DNA of 64,000 nucleotides, from NCBI RefSeq assembly GCF_000720635.1, contig NZ_JOCF01000005.1, forward strand, positions 1 to 64,000, given 5' to 3'. The translations under genes and the position numbers were made by a program. Below the pieces are notes generated by a model. It searched no databases and was not told the DNA's origin. It was given only the letters and a program-made list of their open reading frames with translations. The stretch is from Streptomyces sp. NRRL WC-3742 (GTDB lineage Bacteria; Actinomycetota; Actinomycetes; Streptomycetales; Streptomycetaceae). This document shows, in pieces, positions 17,237 through 26,715 of the stretch; position 1 is the first letter of the stretch, and each line of letters begins with the position of its first letter.

Positions 17237-17653
17237 ATGAAGCGGGCCACCGAGTTTCGAGGAACCCACATCACGTCGGGCCTCGCCGCCCCACAGATCG
17301 GCATCCCCCGCGCCGCCGCCCTCGTCCTGCCCCCGACCGCCGGCGCCGACCCGATCATCCTGCTCAACCCGAAGATCACCACCGTCTCCGACGAGACCGA
17401 CGAACAGTACGAAGGCTGCCTCAGCTTCTTCGACGTCCGCGGCATGGTCCCCCGACCCCTCCGCATGGACGTCACCTCCACCACCCTCGACGGCGTAACC
17501 ACCACCGCCACCTACGAGTTCGGCCTCGCCCGCCTCATCGCCCACGAGATCGACCACCTCGACGGCCTGCTCTACACCGACCGCATGCGCCCCGGTGTCC
17601 ACCCGATCCCCGTCGAGGAGTATCGGGGTACAGGTTCAACCTGGGCCTACTGA
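17237..17653 (+). pseudogene. 5'-truncated peptide deformylase-like gene
   Basis: The retained part carries all three deformylase motifs: GLAAPQIG, EGCLS and HEIDHLDG (HExxH-type metal site), plus the PIPVEEYRGTG tail of the actinobacterial deformylase-like family. From the first plausible ATG only about 13 residues precede motif I, whereas family members have about 50-70 residues there. No ribosome site precedes this ATG, and the divergent NUDIX gene occupies the space where the N-terminus should be. I infer loss of the 5' end. An alternative is a functional short form, because the metal site is intact. Confidence 0.6.
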
Positions 17654-17879
17654 TCAACTCGACCTGAGCCGAGAAGAAGCACGGTGAACACCGACCCCAC
17701 CCCGCAGACCCTGCGCGCTGCCATGGTCGCGGCATTGCGCGAGGACGGGCTCCCGATCAGCTCTGTTTCCGCCGCGCGCCGCCCGGCCCGGCGGCGCGCG
17801 GCGCGCGCCGGGGGCGGGCACCCGCCGGGAGGCGGGTGGGGGGTGGATGGTGGGGAACGGTGGTAGAGCTGATCAACTC
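17650..17879. repeat. Segment bounded by 11-base direct repeats, with an internal inverted repeat
   Basis: CTGATCAACTC occurs at 17650-17660 and 17869-17879. Inside, GATCAGCTCT at 17755-17764 is the exact inverse of AGAGCTGATC at 17865-17874, enclosing a very GC-rich stretch with shorter dyads. The arrangement resembles a small non-autonomous insertion or deletion scar. Confidence 0.45.
17684..17866 (+). pseudogene. Short gene remnant (N-terminal fragment)
   Basis: 60 codons from GTG 17684. The first 23 residues (to about REDGLPISS) have normal Streptomyces codon bias and resemble the N-termini of isoaspartyl/FxLD-type methyltransferases; the rest is low-complexity Arg/Gly sequence running into a GC palindrome. 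Probably the 5' stub of a lost gene. Assignment to a family is tentative. Confidence 0.3.
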
Positions 17880-17914
17880 AGCGGATCGCGCGCGGGTGTT
17901 CAGGCGCAGAAACA

Positions 17915-17953
17915 CCGCTGCCGCGCGGACCCGGAGGGTTCGCGCGGCAGCGG
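17915..17953 (-). terminator. Terminator of the suf operon
   Basis: 13-bp perfect stem CCGCTGCCGCGCG with its complement, and an inner ACCC/GGGT hairpin, 23 bases beyond the last suf gene. Confidence 0.85.
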
Positions 17954-17975
17954 CAGTGGACAGCACAGACAGCGA

Positions 17976-18368
17976 TCAGACGTTGAACCCCAGCGCCCGG
18001 AGCTGGTCGCGCCCGTCGTCGGTGATCTTGTCGGGGCCCCACGGCGGCATCCAGACCCAGTTGATGCGCAGGTCCTGCACCAGCCCGTCCGTGGCGGTCT
18101 TGGCCTGGTCCTCGATGACGTCCGTCAGCGGGCAGGCCGCCGAGGTGAGGGTCATGTCGATGGTGGCCACGTCGGACTCGTCGATGTGGATGCCGTAGAT
18201 CAGGCCCAGGTTGACGACGTCGATGCCCAGTTCGGGGTCGACGACGTCCATCAGGGCCTCGGTCAGGTCCTCCACCGAGACGGTTCCGGCGGTGGTGCCG
18301 ACGATGAGGCCGGTGGCCGGCTGCTCCTCCGATGCGGTGTCCGCAGCGGAGGTGGTTTCGTCAGTCAC
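17976..18368 (-). CDS. sufT: SufT-like metal-sulfur cluster assembly factor (DUF59/MIP18 family)
   Basis: 130 residues from GTG 18368; an in-frame TTG at 18377 sits too close to the GGAGG. The DUF59 core DLTEALMDVVDPELGIDVVNLGLIYGI and the conserved SAACPLTDVIEDQ cysteine are present, with the WVWMPPWGPDKIT tail. These proteins help mature or deliver Fe-S clusters to apo-enzymes in the cytoplasm. Last gene of the suf operon, 24 bases after sufU and directly before the terminator. Confidence 0.92.
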   Translation of the reverse strand: MTDETTSAADTASEEQPATGLIVGTTAGTVSVEDLTEALMDVVDPELGIDVVNLGLIYGIHIDESDVATIDMTLTSAACPLTDVIEDQAKTATDGLVQDLRINWVWMPPWGPDKITDDGRDQLRALGFNV

Positions 18369-18392
18369 AATGATCAATCCTCCTCTGCGGAT

Positions 18393-18842
18393 TCAGTCGG
18401 TAACGGGGTGCTGCGCCAGCGCCTGGGCGGTGGCGTCCTTCCAGGCCATCCAGCTGAGCAGCGCGCACTTGACCCGGGCCGGGTACTTGGAGACGCCGGC
18501 GAACGCGACCGCGTCCTCGAGCACCTCCTCGTCGCCCTCGCCCTGGCCCTTGCTCTGCATCAGTTCCAGGAAGGCTTCCTGGACCGCCTGCGCCTCACCC
18601 ACGGTCTTGCCGACGACCAGGTCGTTCAGCACGGAGGCGCTGGCCTGGCTGATCGAGCAGCCCTGGGACTCGTACGAGACGTCGACAACCGTCGAGCCGT
18701 CGAGCTTCACCCGAAGGGTGATCTCGTCGCCGCACGTCGGGTTGACGTGGTGCACCTCGGCGTCGCCGTCCCGCAGACCCTTGCCGTGGGGGTTGCGGTA
18801 GTGGTCCAGGATGATGTCCTGGTACATCGAGTCGAGCTTCAT
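18393..18842 (-). CDS. sufU: SufU Fe-S cluster assembly sulfur-transfer protein
   Basis: 149 residues. The three conserved cysteines are in NPTCGD, SQGCSIS and VKCALLSW, and the long insert typical of SufU (versus IscU) lies between the second and third. SufU is a zinc-dependent acceptor that takes persulfide sulfur from SufS. It follows sufS by 19 bases. Length is normal. Confidence 0.95.
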   Translation of the reverse strand: MKLDSMYQDIILDHYRNPHGKGLRDGDAEVHHVNPTCGDEITLRVKLDGSTVVDVSYESQGCSISQASASVLNDLVVGKTVGEAQAVQEAFLELMQSKGQGEGDEEVLEDAVAFAGVSKYPARVKCALLSWMAWKDATAQALAQHPVTD

Positions 18843-18861
18843 CTGATCCTGCTCCTGCCCG

Positions 18862-20130
18862 TCAGCCGAAGAAGTTCCGGACGTGGTGCAGGCCGTCGAT
18901 CAGCGCGTCGACCTCGCCCGGCGTCGAGTACAGGTAGAACGACGCTCGCGTGGTCGCGGGAATTCCGTACCGCAGGCAGACCGGCCGCGCGCAGTGGTGG
19001 CCGACGCGCACGGCGATGCCCTGCTCGTCGAGCACCTGGCCCACGTCGTGCGGGTGGATGTCGCCGAGGGTGAACGAGATCGCGGCGCCGCGGTCCACGG
19101 CCGTGCGCGGGCCGATGATCCGCAGGTCGGGGACCTCGAGCAGCCGCTCGACCGCGTACTCGGTGATGGCGTGCTCGTGGGCGGCGATCTTGTCCATGCC
19201 GATGGCCGACAGGTAGTCGATGGCCGCGCCGAGCCCGACCGCCTGGGCGATCGGCGGGGTGCCCGCCTCGAACTTGTGCGGCGCCGGGGCGTAGGTGGAC
19301 GAGCCCATGGTGACGGTCTCGATCATCTCGCCGCCGCCGAGGAACGGCGGGAGGTCCTCCAGCAGTTCCTGGCGGCCCCAGAGCACGCCGATGCCGGTCG
19401 GGGCCAGCATCTTGTGGCCGGTGAAGGCGACGAAGTCGGCTTCGAGCGCCTGCACGTCGAGCACCATGTGCGGGGCGGCCTGCGAGGCGTCGATGACGAC
19501 GAGCGCGCCGACGGACTGCGCCTTGCGCACGATCGTCTCGACCGGGTTGACGGTGCCGAGCAGGTTCGACACGAGCGTGAACGAGACGACCTTGGTCTTC
19601 TCGGTGATCAGCTCGTCGATGTTCGACAGGTCGAGCCGGCCCTCGTCCGTGAGCCCGAACCACTTGAGCTTCGCGCCGGTGCGCTGCGACAGCAGCTGCC
19701 ACGGGACGATGTTCGAGTGGTGCTCCATCTCCGTGATGACGATCTCGGAGTCGGCGTCCACGCGGTACGGCTCGTCGGCCCAGCCCAGCATGTTGGCGAC
19801 GAGGTTGAGCGACTCGGAGGCGTTCTTGGTGAAGATCACCTCGTTGCGGCTCGGCGCGTTGACGAAGGCCGCGACCTTGTCGCGGGCGCCCTCGTACATC
19901 GCCGTGGCCTCTTCGGCGAGCACGTGCACGCCGCGGTGGACGTTGGCGTTGTGCCGCTCGTAGTAGGCGTTCAGGGCTTCCAGCACCTGGCGCGGCTTCT
20001 GCGAGGTGGCCGCGTTGTCCAGGTAGACGAGCGGCTTGTCGTCGTGCAGCACGCGCTGCAGCACCGGGAAGTCCTTGCGGATCGCGTCGGTGTCGAGCAG
20101 GGCGGAATGACCGGTAAAGGCATGCGTCAC
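18862..20130 (-). CDS. sufS: SufS cysteine desulfurase
   Basis: 422 residues. PLP-dependent, class V aminotransferase fold, converts cysteine to alanine with an enzyme-bound persulfide. The Schiff-base lysine is in FTGHKMLAPTGIG (about residue 236) and the catalytic cysteine in RVGHHCARPVC (about 374-384). Type II (SufS) features match. The ATG overlaps the sufC stop by 4 bases (ATGA), showing translational coupling. Confidence 0.96.
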   Translation of the reverse strand: MTHAFTGHSALLDTDAIRKDFPVLQRVLHDDKPLVYLDNAATSQKPRQVLEALNAYYERHNANVHRGVHVLAEEATAMYEGARDKVAAFVNAPSRNEVIFTKNASESLNLVANMLGWADEPYRVDADSEIVITEMEHHSNIVPWQLLSQRTGAKLKWFGLTDEGRLDLSNIDELITEKTKVVSFTLVSNLLGTVNPVETIVRKAQSVGALVVIDASQAAPHMVLDVQALEADFVAFTGHKMLAPTGIGVLWGRQELLEDLPPFLGGGEMIETVTMGSSTYAPAPHKFEAGTPPIAQAVGLGAAIDYLSAIGMDKIAAHEHAITEYAVERLLEVPDLRIIGPRTAVDRGAAISFTLGDIHPHDVGQVLDEQGIAVRVGHHCARPVCLRYGIPATTRASFYLYSTPGEVDALIDGLHHVRNFFG

Positions 20131-20891
20131 TCGGACGCGCCCCCCTTCACGTACGCCTCGTAGCCCTCGTTCTCCAGCTTGTCGGCCAGCTCGGCGCCGC
20201 CGGACTCGACGATGCGGCCGCCCGCGAAGACGTGGACGTAGTCGGGCTGGATGTACCGCAGGATGCGGGTGTAGTGGGTGACCAGCAGGGTGCCGACCTC
20301 GCCGGTGGAGCGGACCCGGTTGATGCCCTCGGAGACGATCCGCAGCGCGTCGACGTCGAGGCCGGAGTCGGTCTCGTCGAGGATCGCGATCTTCGGCTTG
20401 AGCAGCTCGAGCTGGAGGATCTCGTGGCGCTTCTTCTCACCGCCGGAGAAGCCCTCGTTGACGTTGCGCTCGGCGAAGGCCGGGTCCATCTGCAGGGCGG
20501 CCATGGCCTCCTTGACCTCCTTGACCCACAGCCGCAGCTTGGGGGCCTCGCCGCGGACGGCGGTGGCGGCGGTGCGCAGGAAGTTGGAGACCGAGACGCC
20601 GGGGACCTCGACCGGGTACTGCATGGCCAGGAAGACGCCGGCCTTGGCGCGCTCGTCGACGGACATCTCCAGGACGTCCTCGCCGTCGAGCAGCACGGTG
20701 CCGCCGGTGACGGTGTACTTGGGGTGGCCGGCCAGCGAGTAGGCGAGGGTGGACTTGCCGGAGCCGTTGGGGCCCATGATGGCGTGGGTCTCGCCCTGCT
20801 TGACGGTCAGGTCGACGCCCTTCAGGATCTCGCGCGGGCCGTTCTCGGCGTCCACGGAGACGTGCAGGTCGCGGATTTCAAGGGTTGCCAT
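20127..20891 (-). CDS. sufC: SufC Fe-S assembly ATPase
   Basis: 254 residues, an ABC-type ATPase without membrane partners. Walker A is GPNGSGKS (about residues 38-45), the signature is FSGGEKKR and Walker B is IAILDETDSGLD. It forms the SufBC2D scaffold with the SufB and SufD encoded upstream. It is preceded by the small Rieske gene with a 6-base gap. Confidence 0.96.
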   Translation of the reverse strand: MATLEIRDLHVSVDAENGPREILKGVDLTVKQGETHAIMGPNGSGKSTLAYSLAGHPKYTVTGGTVLLDGEDVLEMSVDERAKAGVFLAMQYPVEVPGVSVSNFLRTAATAVRGEAPKLRLWVKEVKEAMAALQMDPAFAERNVNEGFSGGEKKRHEILQLELLKPKIAILDETDSGLDVDALRIVSEGINRVRSTGEVGTLLVTHYTRILRYIQPDYVHVFAGGRIVESGGAELADKLENEGYEAYVKGGASE

Positions 20892-20897
20892 GTGTAC

Positions 20898-21215
20898 TCA
20901 GGACTCCTGGTTGACGGAGACGAGCACATCGTCCCCTTCGATCTTTACGGGGTAGACGGCGACCGGCTTGGTGGCGGGCAGGCCGGAGGGCTTGCCGGAG
21001 CGCAGGTCGAAGCTGGAGCCGTGCAGCCAGCACTCGATCATGCAGTCCTCGACCTCGCCCTCGGAGAGGGAGACGTTCGCGTGCGAGCAGATGTCGTTGA
21101 TCGCGAACACCCCCTCGTCGGTGCGGACGACGGCGACCGGGACGCCGTTGAGGTCCACGCGCTTGGGCACGTCCTCCTGGAGGTCGCCGAGCGCGCAGGC
21201 ACGCAGGAAGCTCAT
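20898..21215 (-). CDS. Rieske 2Fe-2S ferredoxin-like protein in the suf operon
   Basis: 105 residues, essentially one Rieske domain: CSHAN...CWLHGS provides the two Cys and two His ligands. It resembles ferredoxin subunits of non-heme oxygenases, but no oxygenase is nearby. Its fixed place between sufD and sufC in actinobacteria suggests an electron donor or quality-control role in cluster assembly. That role is inference. Confidence 0.9.
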   Translation of the reverse strand: MSFLRACALGDLQEDVPKRVDLNGVPVAVVRTDEGVFAINDICSHANVSLSEGEVEDCMIECWLHGSSFDLRSGKPSGLPATKPVAVYPVKIEGDDVLVSVNQES

Positions 21216-21220
21216 CTGGA

Positions 21221-22450
21221 TCAGACCGCCGCTTCGAGCTCGGCGTCGATCTTGACCATGAGCTGCTCCTGCACCTCGGCCACGCCGATCTGCTGCAGCA
21301 GTTCGGCGAAGAAGCCGCGCACCACCAGGCGGCGGGCCTCGTCGGCCGGGATGCCACGGGCCATCAGGTAGAACAGCTGCTCGTCGTCGAAGCGGCCGGT
21401 CGCGGAGGCGTGGCCGGCGCCGACGATCTCGCCGGTCTCGATCTCCAGGTTGGGGATCGAGTCGACCCGGGCACCGTCGGTGAGCACCAGGTTCCGGTTG
21501 AGCTCGTAGGTGTCGGTGCCCAGCGCGGCGGCGCGGATCAGCACGTCGCCGACCCAGACGGCGTGCGCGTCCTTGCCCTGGAGGGCGCCCTTGTACGCGA
21601 CGTTGGAGCGGCAGTGCGGGGTGTCGTGGTCGATGACCAGACGGTGCTCGAGGTGCTGGCCGGCGTCGGCGAAGTACAGGCCGAACAGCTCGGCCTCGCC
21701 GCCGGGGCCCGCGTAGTTGACGCGCGGGTGCAGGCGGACGAGGTCGCCGCCGAAGGTGACGACCACGGACTTGTACGAGGCGTCGCGGCCGACCAGCGCG
21801 TTGTGCTGGGCGACGTGCACGGCGTCGCGGTCCCAGTCCTGGACGGAGACGAAGGTGAGCTTCGCACCGTCGCCGACCAGCAGCTCCACGTTGGCGGCCC
21901 GGGTGCCGGTGCCCTCGTGGTTGAGGACCACGACGGCCTCGGCGAACGGCTTGACGTCGATCACCACGTGGGCGAAGCGGACGCCGCCCTCGCCGCGCAC
22001 GTCGATCCTCACCGGCTCGGTGAGCACCGCGTCCTGGGGGACGGTGACGACGAGCGCCTGGTCGAACGCGCTGAACGCCTGCGCGGCGACGCGGTCGACG
22101 GGCGTGCCGGCCTTGCCCAGGCGGGCGTCGTCCCGGCCGACGGTCTCGGCGGTGACGCCGTCCGGCAGCGCGAACTCGACCTTGTCCTCGCCGCGTTCGC
22201 CCGCGGCGGCGGTGCCGTCGTGCAGCCCGCCGAGGCGGTGCATCGGCGTGAACCGCCAGTCCTCCTCGCGGCCGGTGGGCACCGGGAAGTCGTTCACGTC
22301 GAAGGAGGGCTTGACCGCGACGCGCGCGTCGATCGGCTGCTGGACCGCGGTCCGGCCGGTGCCGGGGCCGGCGAGCTGCGCGCCCGCGCCCGCCGTGCCG
22401 ACCTCGATCGAACCGGCGGTGGTGGAGCCGGTGGTGTTCTGCTCAGCCAT
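21221..22450 (-). CDS. sufD: SufD scaffold subunit
   Basis: 409 residues of the SufB/SufD beta-helix family. The C-terminal core contains RSNVAYKGALQGKDAHAVWVGDVLI and the family end SATGRFDDEQLFYLMARGIP. SufD pairs with SufB and SufC and is needed for iron acquisition by the scaffold. The N-terminus has a low-complexity Gly/Ala/Thr segment of about 35 residues. Confidence 0.95.
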   Translation of the reverse strand: MAEQNTTGSTTAGSIEVGTAGAGAQLAGPGTGRTAVQQPIDARVAVKPSFDVNDFPVPTGREEDWRFTPMHRLGGLHDGTAAAGERGEDKVEFALPDGVTAETVGRDDARLGKAGTPVDRVAAQAFSAFDQALVVTVPQDAVLTEPVRIDVRGEGGVRFAHVVIDVKPFAEAVVVLNHEGTGTRAANVELLVGDGAKLTFVSVQDWDRDAVHVAQHNALVGRDASYKSVVVTFGGDLVRLHPRVNYAGPGGEAELFGLYFADAGQHLEHRLVIDHDTPHCRSNVAYKGALQGKDAHAVWVGDVLIRAAALGTDTYELNRNLVLTDGARVDSIPNLEIETGEIVGAGHASATGRFDDEQLFYLMARGIPADEARRLVVRGFFAELLQQIGVAEVQEQLMVKIDAELEAAV

Positions 22451-22508
22451 GGCTGTTCGTTGTGCTCTCTTCCTCGAAATCAGTGGATGGCGGTCGAACG
22501 GCCGGGGG

Positions 22509-23924
22509 TCAGCCGACCGAGCCCTCCATCTGCAGCTCGATCAGCCGGTTGAGCTCCAGCGCGTACTCCATCGGCAGCTCGCGCGCGATCGGCTCGACGA
22601 AGCCGCGCACGATCATCGCCATCGCCTCGAACTCGGTGAGGCCGCGGCTCATCAGGTAGAACAGCTGGTCCTCGCTGACCTTCGAGACGGTCGCCTCGTG
22701 GCCCATGGACACGTCGTCCTCGCGGACGTCCACGTACGGGTAGGTGTCCGAGCGGGAGATGGTGTCCACCAGCAGTGCGTCGCACAGCACGTTGGACTTG
22801 GCCCCCTTGGAGCCCTCACCGATCTCGATCAGGCCGCGGTAGGAGGTCCGGCCGCCGCCTCGCGCCACCGACTTGGAGACGATGTTGGAGGAGGTGTTGG
22901 GCGCCATGTGCACCATCTTGGCGCCGGCGTCCTGGTGCTGGCCCTCGCCGGCGAACGCGATCGACAGCGTCTCGCCCTTGGCGTGCTCGCCCATCAGGTA
23001 GACGGCCGGGTACTTCATGGTGACCTTGGAGCCGATGTTGCCGTCGACCCACTCCATGGTCGCGCCCTCGTACGCCACGGCGCGCTTGGTGACCAGGTTG
23101 TAGACGTTGTTCGACCAGTTCTGGATCGTCGTGTAGCGGCAGCGGCCGCCCTTCTTGACGATGATCTCCACGACTGCGGAGTGCAGCGAGTCGGAGGAGT
23201 AGATCGGCGCGGTGCAGCCCTCGACGTAGTGGACGTACGCGTCCTCGTCGACGATGATCAGCGTCCGCTCGAACTGGCCCATGTTCTCGGTGTTGATCCG
23301 GAAGTACGCCTGGAGCGGGATGTCGACGTGCACGCCCTTCGGCACGTAGATGAACGATCCGCCCGACCACACCGCCGTGTTCAGCGCGGCGAACTTGTTG
23401 TCGCCGGCCGGGATGACGGTGCCGAAGTACTCCTTGAAGATCTCCGGGTGCTCACGCAGCGCGGTGTCCGTGTCCAGGAAGATGACGCCCTGCTCCTCCA
23501 GGTCCTCACGGATCTGGTGGTAGACGACCTCGGACTCGTACTGCGCGGCGACACCGGCCACCAGGCGCTGCTTCTCCGCCTCCGGGATGCCCAGCTTGTC
23601 GTACGTCGCCTTGATGTCCGCCGGCAGGTCCTCCCAGGACTCGGCCTGCTTCTCGGTGGAGCGCACGAAGTACTTGATGTTGTCGAAGTCGATGCCGGTC
23701 AGGTCGGAGCCCCAGGTCGGCATGGGCTTCTTGCCGAACAGCTTCAGGCCCTTGAGACGCAGGTTGAGCATCCACTCGGACTCGCTCTTCTTCGCGGAGA
23801 TGTCGCGGACGACCTCCTCGCTGAGCCCGCGCTTGGCCACGGAGCCGGCGGCGTCCGGGTCGGCCCAGCCGTACTCGTAGTTGCCCAGGCCCTCGAGCTC
23901 CGGGTGCGAAACGGTGTCAGTCAT
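22509..23924 (-). CDS. sufB: SufB Fe-S scaffold subunit
   Basis: 471 residues and the most conserved SUF protein. [20 protein letters not shown] carries the key cysteine segment, and [20 protein letters not shown] is the conserved core. It assembles the nascent cluster in SufBC2D. The gene begins 9 bases after the sufR stop, so regulator and scaffold are one transcript. Confidence 0.97.
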   Translation of the reverse strand: MTDTVSHPELEGLGNYEYGWADPDAAGSVAKRGLSEEVVRDISAKKSESEWMLNLRLKGLKLFGKKPMPTWGSDLTGIDFDNIKYFVRSTEKQAESWEDLPADIKATYDKLGIPEAEKQRLVAGVAAQYESEVVYHQIREDLEEQGVIFLDTDTALREHPEIFKEYFGTVIPAGDNKFAALNTAVWSGGSFIYVPKGVHVDIPLQAYFRINTENMGQFERTLIIVDEDAYVHYVEGCTAPIYSSDSLHSAVVEIIVKKGGRCRYTTIQNWSNNVYNLVTKRAVAYEGATMEWVDGNIGSKVTMKYPAVYLMGEHAKGETLSIAFAGEGQHQDAGAKMVHMAPNTSSNIVSKSVARGGGRTSYRGLIEIGEGSKGAKSNVLCDALLVDTISRSDTYPYVDVREDDVSMGHEATVSKVSEDQLFYLMSRGLTEFEAMAMIVRGFVEPIARELPMEYALELNRLIELQMEGSVG

Positions 23925-23933
23925 GCGAGCTTC

Positions 23934-24788
23934 CTAACGCGCGGACGCAGAATCTTCGGTGGACGCGGAATTTTCCGACGTGCTGGCAGTCGGCGCGGCA
24001 TCGGAGCCGCGGACCGTGCTGCGCACGGTGGGCGACGATGCGGCACCGGTTGCCGGCACATAGGTGGTGCAGACCCCGTCGCCGTGGGCGATGGTGGCCA
24101 GCCGTTGCACATGGGTGCCCAGGAGCTGGGAGAAGACCTCGGTCTCCGCCTCGCAGAGCTGCGGGAACTGCTCGGCGATGTGCGCGACCGGGCAGTGGTG
24201 CTGGCAGAGCTGGGCACCCGCGGGGGCCTTGGCCGCCGGGGGGACACGCCGCACCGTGGCAGCGTACCCGTCCGCGCTCAGCGCCTGGGCCAGGGCCTCG
24301 GGGCGCTCCTGCGCCTCGGCCTGCCGCAGGGTCTCCAGGTACTTCTCGGCCTGCTTGCCGAAACGGGCCCGGGCGAAGGCGGCGACCGCCTCCTCGCCCG
24401 CCTTGCCGCCGCCCACCGAGTCCGCGATCCAGCGGAGCGCGTCGGCGGCGAGCTGGTCGTACGCCTGGTAGAAGGCGTCCCGGCCGGCGTCGGTGAGGCC
24501 GAAGACCTTGGCCGGGCGGCCGCGGCCGCGGCTGCCGTAGACCCGCTGTTCGCGGGCGTCGACCAGGCCCGTGGCGGCCAGCGAGTCCAGGTGGCGGCGC
24601 ACGGCTGCGGCGGTGAGGCCGAGCCGGCTGGCCAGGTCGGCGGCGGAGGACGGGCCGTGGTCCAGGATGGAGCGGGCGACCCGGTCGCGGGTGGCGCGGT
24701 GGCCGTCCAGCAGCACCTCGGCCGCCGTCGCGGGCACGTCCCAGCCAGGGGCCGACTCGGCCTCCTGGTGCGTGGTGTGCTCGCGCAT
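23934..24788 (-). CDS. sufR: SufR-type Fe-S-sensing repressor of the suf operon
   Basis: 284 residues from ATG 24788 (a GTG three codons upstream at 24797 is possible). The N-terminal winged helix DLASRLGLTAAAVRRHLDSL reads DNA. The C-terminal half has the cluster ligand set LCQHHCPVAHIAEQFPQLC, three cysteines spaced as in SufR proteins. It is the first gene of the operon. The cyanobacterial SufR consensus CAAC-N6-GTTG overlaps its start, so autorepression when clusters are plentiful is likely. No ribosome site is evident, so the mRNA may be nearly leaderless. Confidence 0.9.
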   Translation of the reverse strand: MREHTTHQEAESAPGWDVPATAAEVLLDGHRATRDRVARSILDHGPSSAADLASRLGLTAAAVRRHLDSLAATGLVDAREQRVYGSRGRGRPAKVFGLTDAGRDAFYQAYDQLAADALRWIADSVGGGKAGEEAVAAFARARFGKQAEKYLETLRQAEAQERPEALAQALSADGYAATVRRVPPAAKAPAGAQLCQHHCPVAHIAEQFPQLCEAETEVFSQLLGTHVQRLATIAHGDGVCTTYVPATGAASSPTVRSTVRGSDAAPTASTSENSASTEDSASAR

Positions 24789-24796
24789 GTTTTTCA

Positions 24797-24810
24797 CAAC
24801 ACCAGTGTTG
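24797..24810. promoter_or_regulatory. SufR operator
   Basis: CAAC-ACCAGT-GTTG, a perfect match to the CAAC-N6-GTTG inverted repeat known for cyanobacterial SufR, at the start of sufR itself. A TAATTA at 24813-24818 could be the -10 box beside it. Confidence 0.75.
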
Positions 24811-24870
24811 CGTAATTACTTCCGCCGGGACAAGCCGTGATCCACGCCGCACCCGTGTCATCTGTCACGC

Positions 24871-24885
24871 AGGCAAGCCTTACCT
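24871..24885. promoter_or_regulatory. Iron-box-like site (IdeR/DmdR type)
   Basis: AGGCAAGCCTTACCT matches 14 of 15 core positions of the DtxR/IdeR/DmdR consensus AGGTWAGSCTWACCT and is an imperfect palindrome. It lies between the divergent sufR operon and the ABC exporter genes, 83 bases from the sufR ATG and 66 from the ABC start. Confidence 0.6.
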
Positions 24886-24938
24886 GGCCTGGGATTTCGA
24901 TCATCGAGGCACTGTCCGGCCCGTGCGTGGGGCCCTCT

Positions 24939-24944
24939 TAGACT
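24939..24944 (+). promoter_or_regulatory. -10-like box for a leaderless ABC transcript
   Basis: TAGACT, then exactly 7 bases, then the ATG at 24952. No ribosome site is present and the -35 is weak. Confidence 0.45.
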
Positions 24945-24951
24945 CGCCGGT

Positions 24952-25874
<923 letters not shown>

Positions 25875-25878
<4 letters not shown>

Positions 25879-26639
25879 CCGACTACTCCCCCAGGCCGGG
25901 AGCGGCACCGGTCGGCCGGATGCTGCTCGCCCAGACGGCCTTCGAGACGAAGATGCTGCTGCGCAACGGCGAACAGCTGCTGCTCACCGTCGTCATCCCG
26001 ACCGTCCTGCTGGTGCTCTTCTCCGCCGTCGACATCGTCGCCGTCGACGGCCCCGGCAAGCGCGTCGACTTCCTCGCCCCGGGCCTGCTCGCCCTCGCCG
26101 TGATGTCCACCGCCTTCACCGGCCAGGCCATCGCCACCGGCTTCGAACGCCGCTACGGCGTCCTCAAGCGCCTCGGCGCCAGCCCGCTGCCCCGCTGGAC
26201 GCTGCTCACCGCCAAAACCGGCTGCGTCCTGGTGACGGAAATCCTCCAGGTCGCCCTGCTGTCCGTGATCGCCCTCGCCCTCGGCTGGTCCCCCCACGGC
26301 AACCTGCTGGCCGTCGCCGCCCTGCTCGTCCTCGGCACCGCCGCCTTCTCGGGCCTCGGCCTGCTGATGGCCGGCACCCTCAAGGCCGAGGCCACGCTGG
26401 CCGCCGCCAACCTGGTCTTCATCCTGCTGCTCCTGGCCGGCGGGGTGATCGTCCCGCTGAGCAAGTTCCCCGACGCCGTACGGTCGGCGCTGGAACTGCT
26501 GCCGATCTCCGCCCTCTCGGACGGGCTGCGCTCGGTGCTCCAGCACGGCGCGGGCGTGCCCTGGTCCGACCTCGGCATCCTCGCCGTCTGGTCCGTCCTC
26601 GGCCTGGCGGCGGCCGCCCGCTTCTTCCGCTGGGAGTAG
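25875..26639 (+). CDS. ABC-2 type permease
   Basis: 254 residues from GTG 25875, coupled to the ATPase by GTGA overlap. Six hydrophobic segments are seen, starting with LLLTVVIPTVLLVLFSAV, and the central GFERRYGVLKRLGASPLPR is the conserved cytoplasmic signature of ABC-2 permeases. Together with the preceding gene it forms an exporter whose cargo is unknown. Confidence 0.9.
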
Positions 26640-26658
26640 CCGCTTCTGGCGCACGCAG

Positions 26659-26692
26659 AACGCCCCCCGGCCTCAACAGGCCGGGGGGCGTT
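26659..26692. terminator. Bidirectional terminator
   Basis: Perfect 15-bp stem AACGCCCCCCGGCCT with its complement and a CAAC loop, between the ABC permease gene and the converging surface-protein gene. Confidence 0.88.
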
Positions 26693-26715
26693 CGTCGTTC
26701 GGCTTACCGGGGGCG

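Noticed and set aside
24813..24841. Full sigma-70-type promoter for sufR around TAATTA
   Set aside because: A -35 hexamer at the right distance is not present, so only the operator is reported with confidence.
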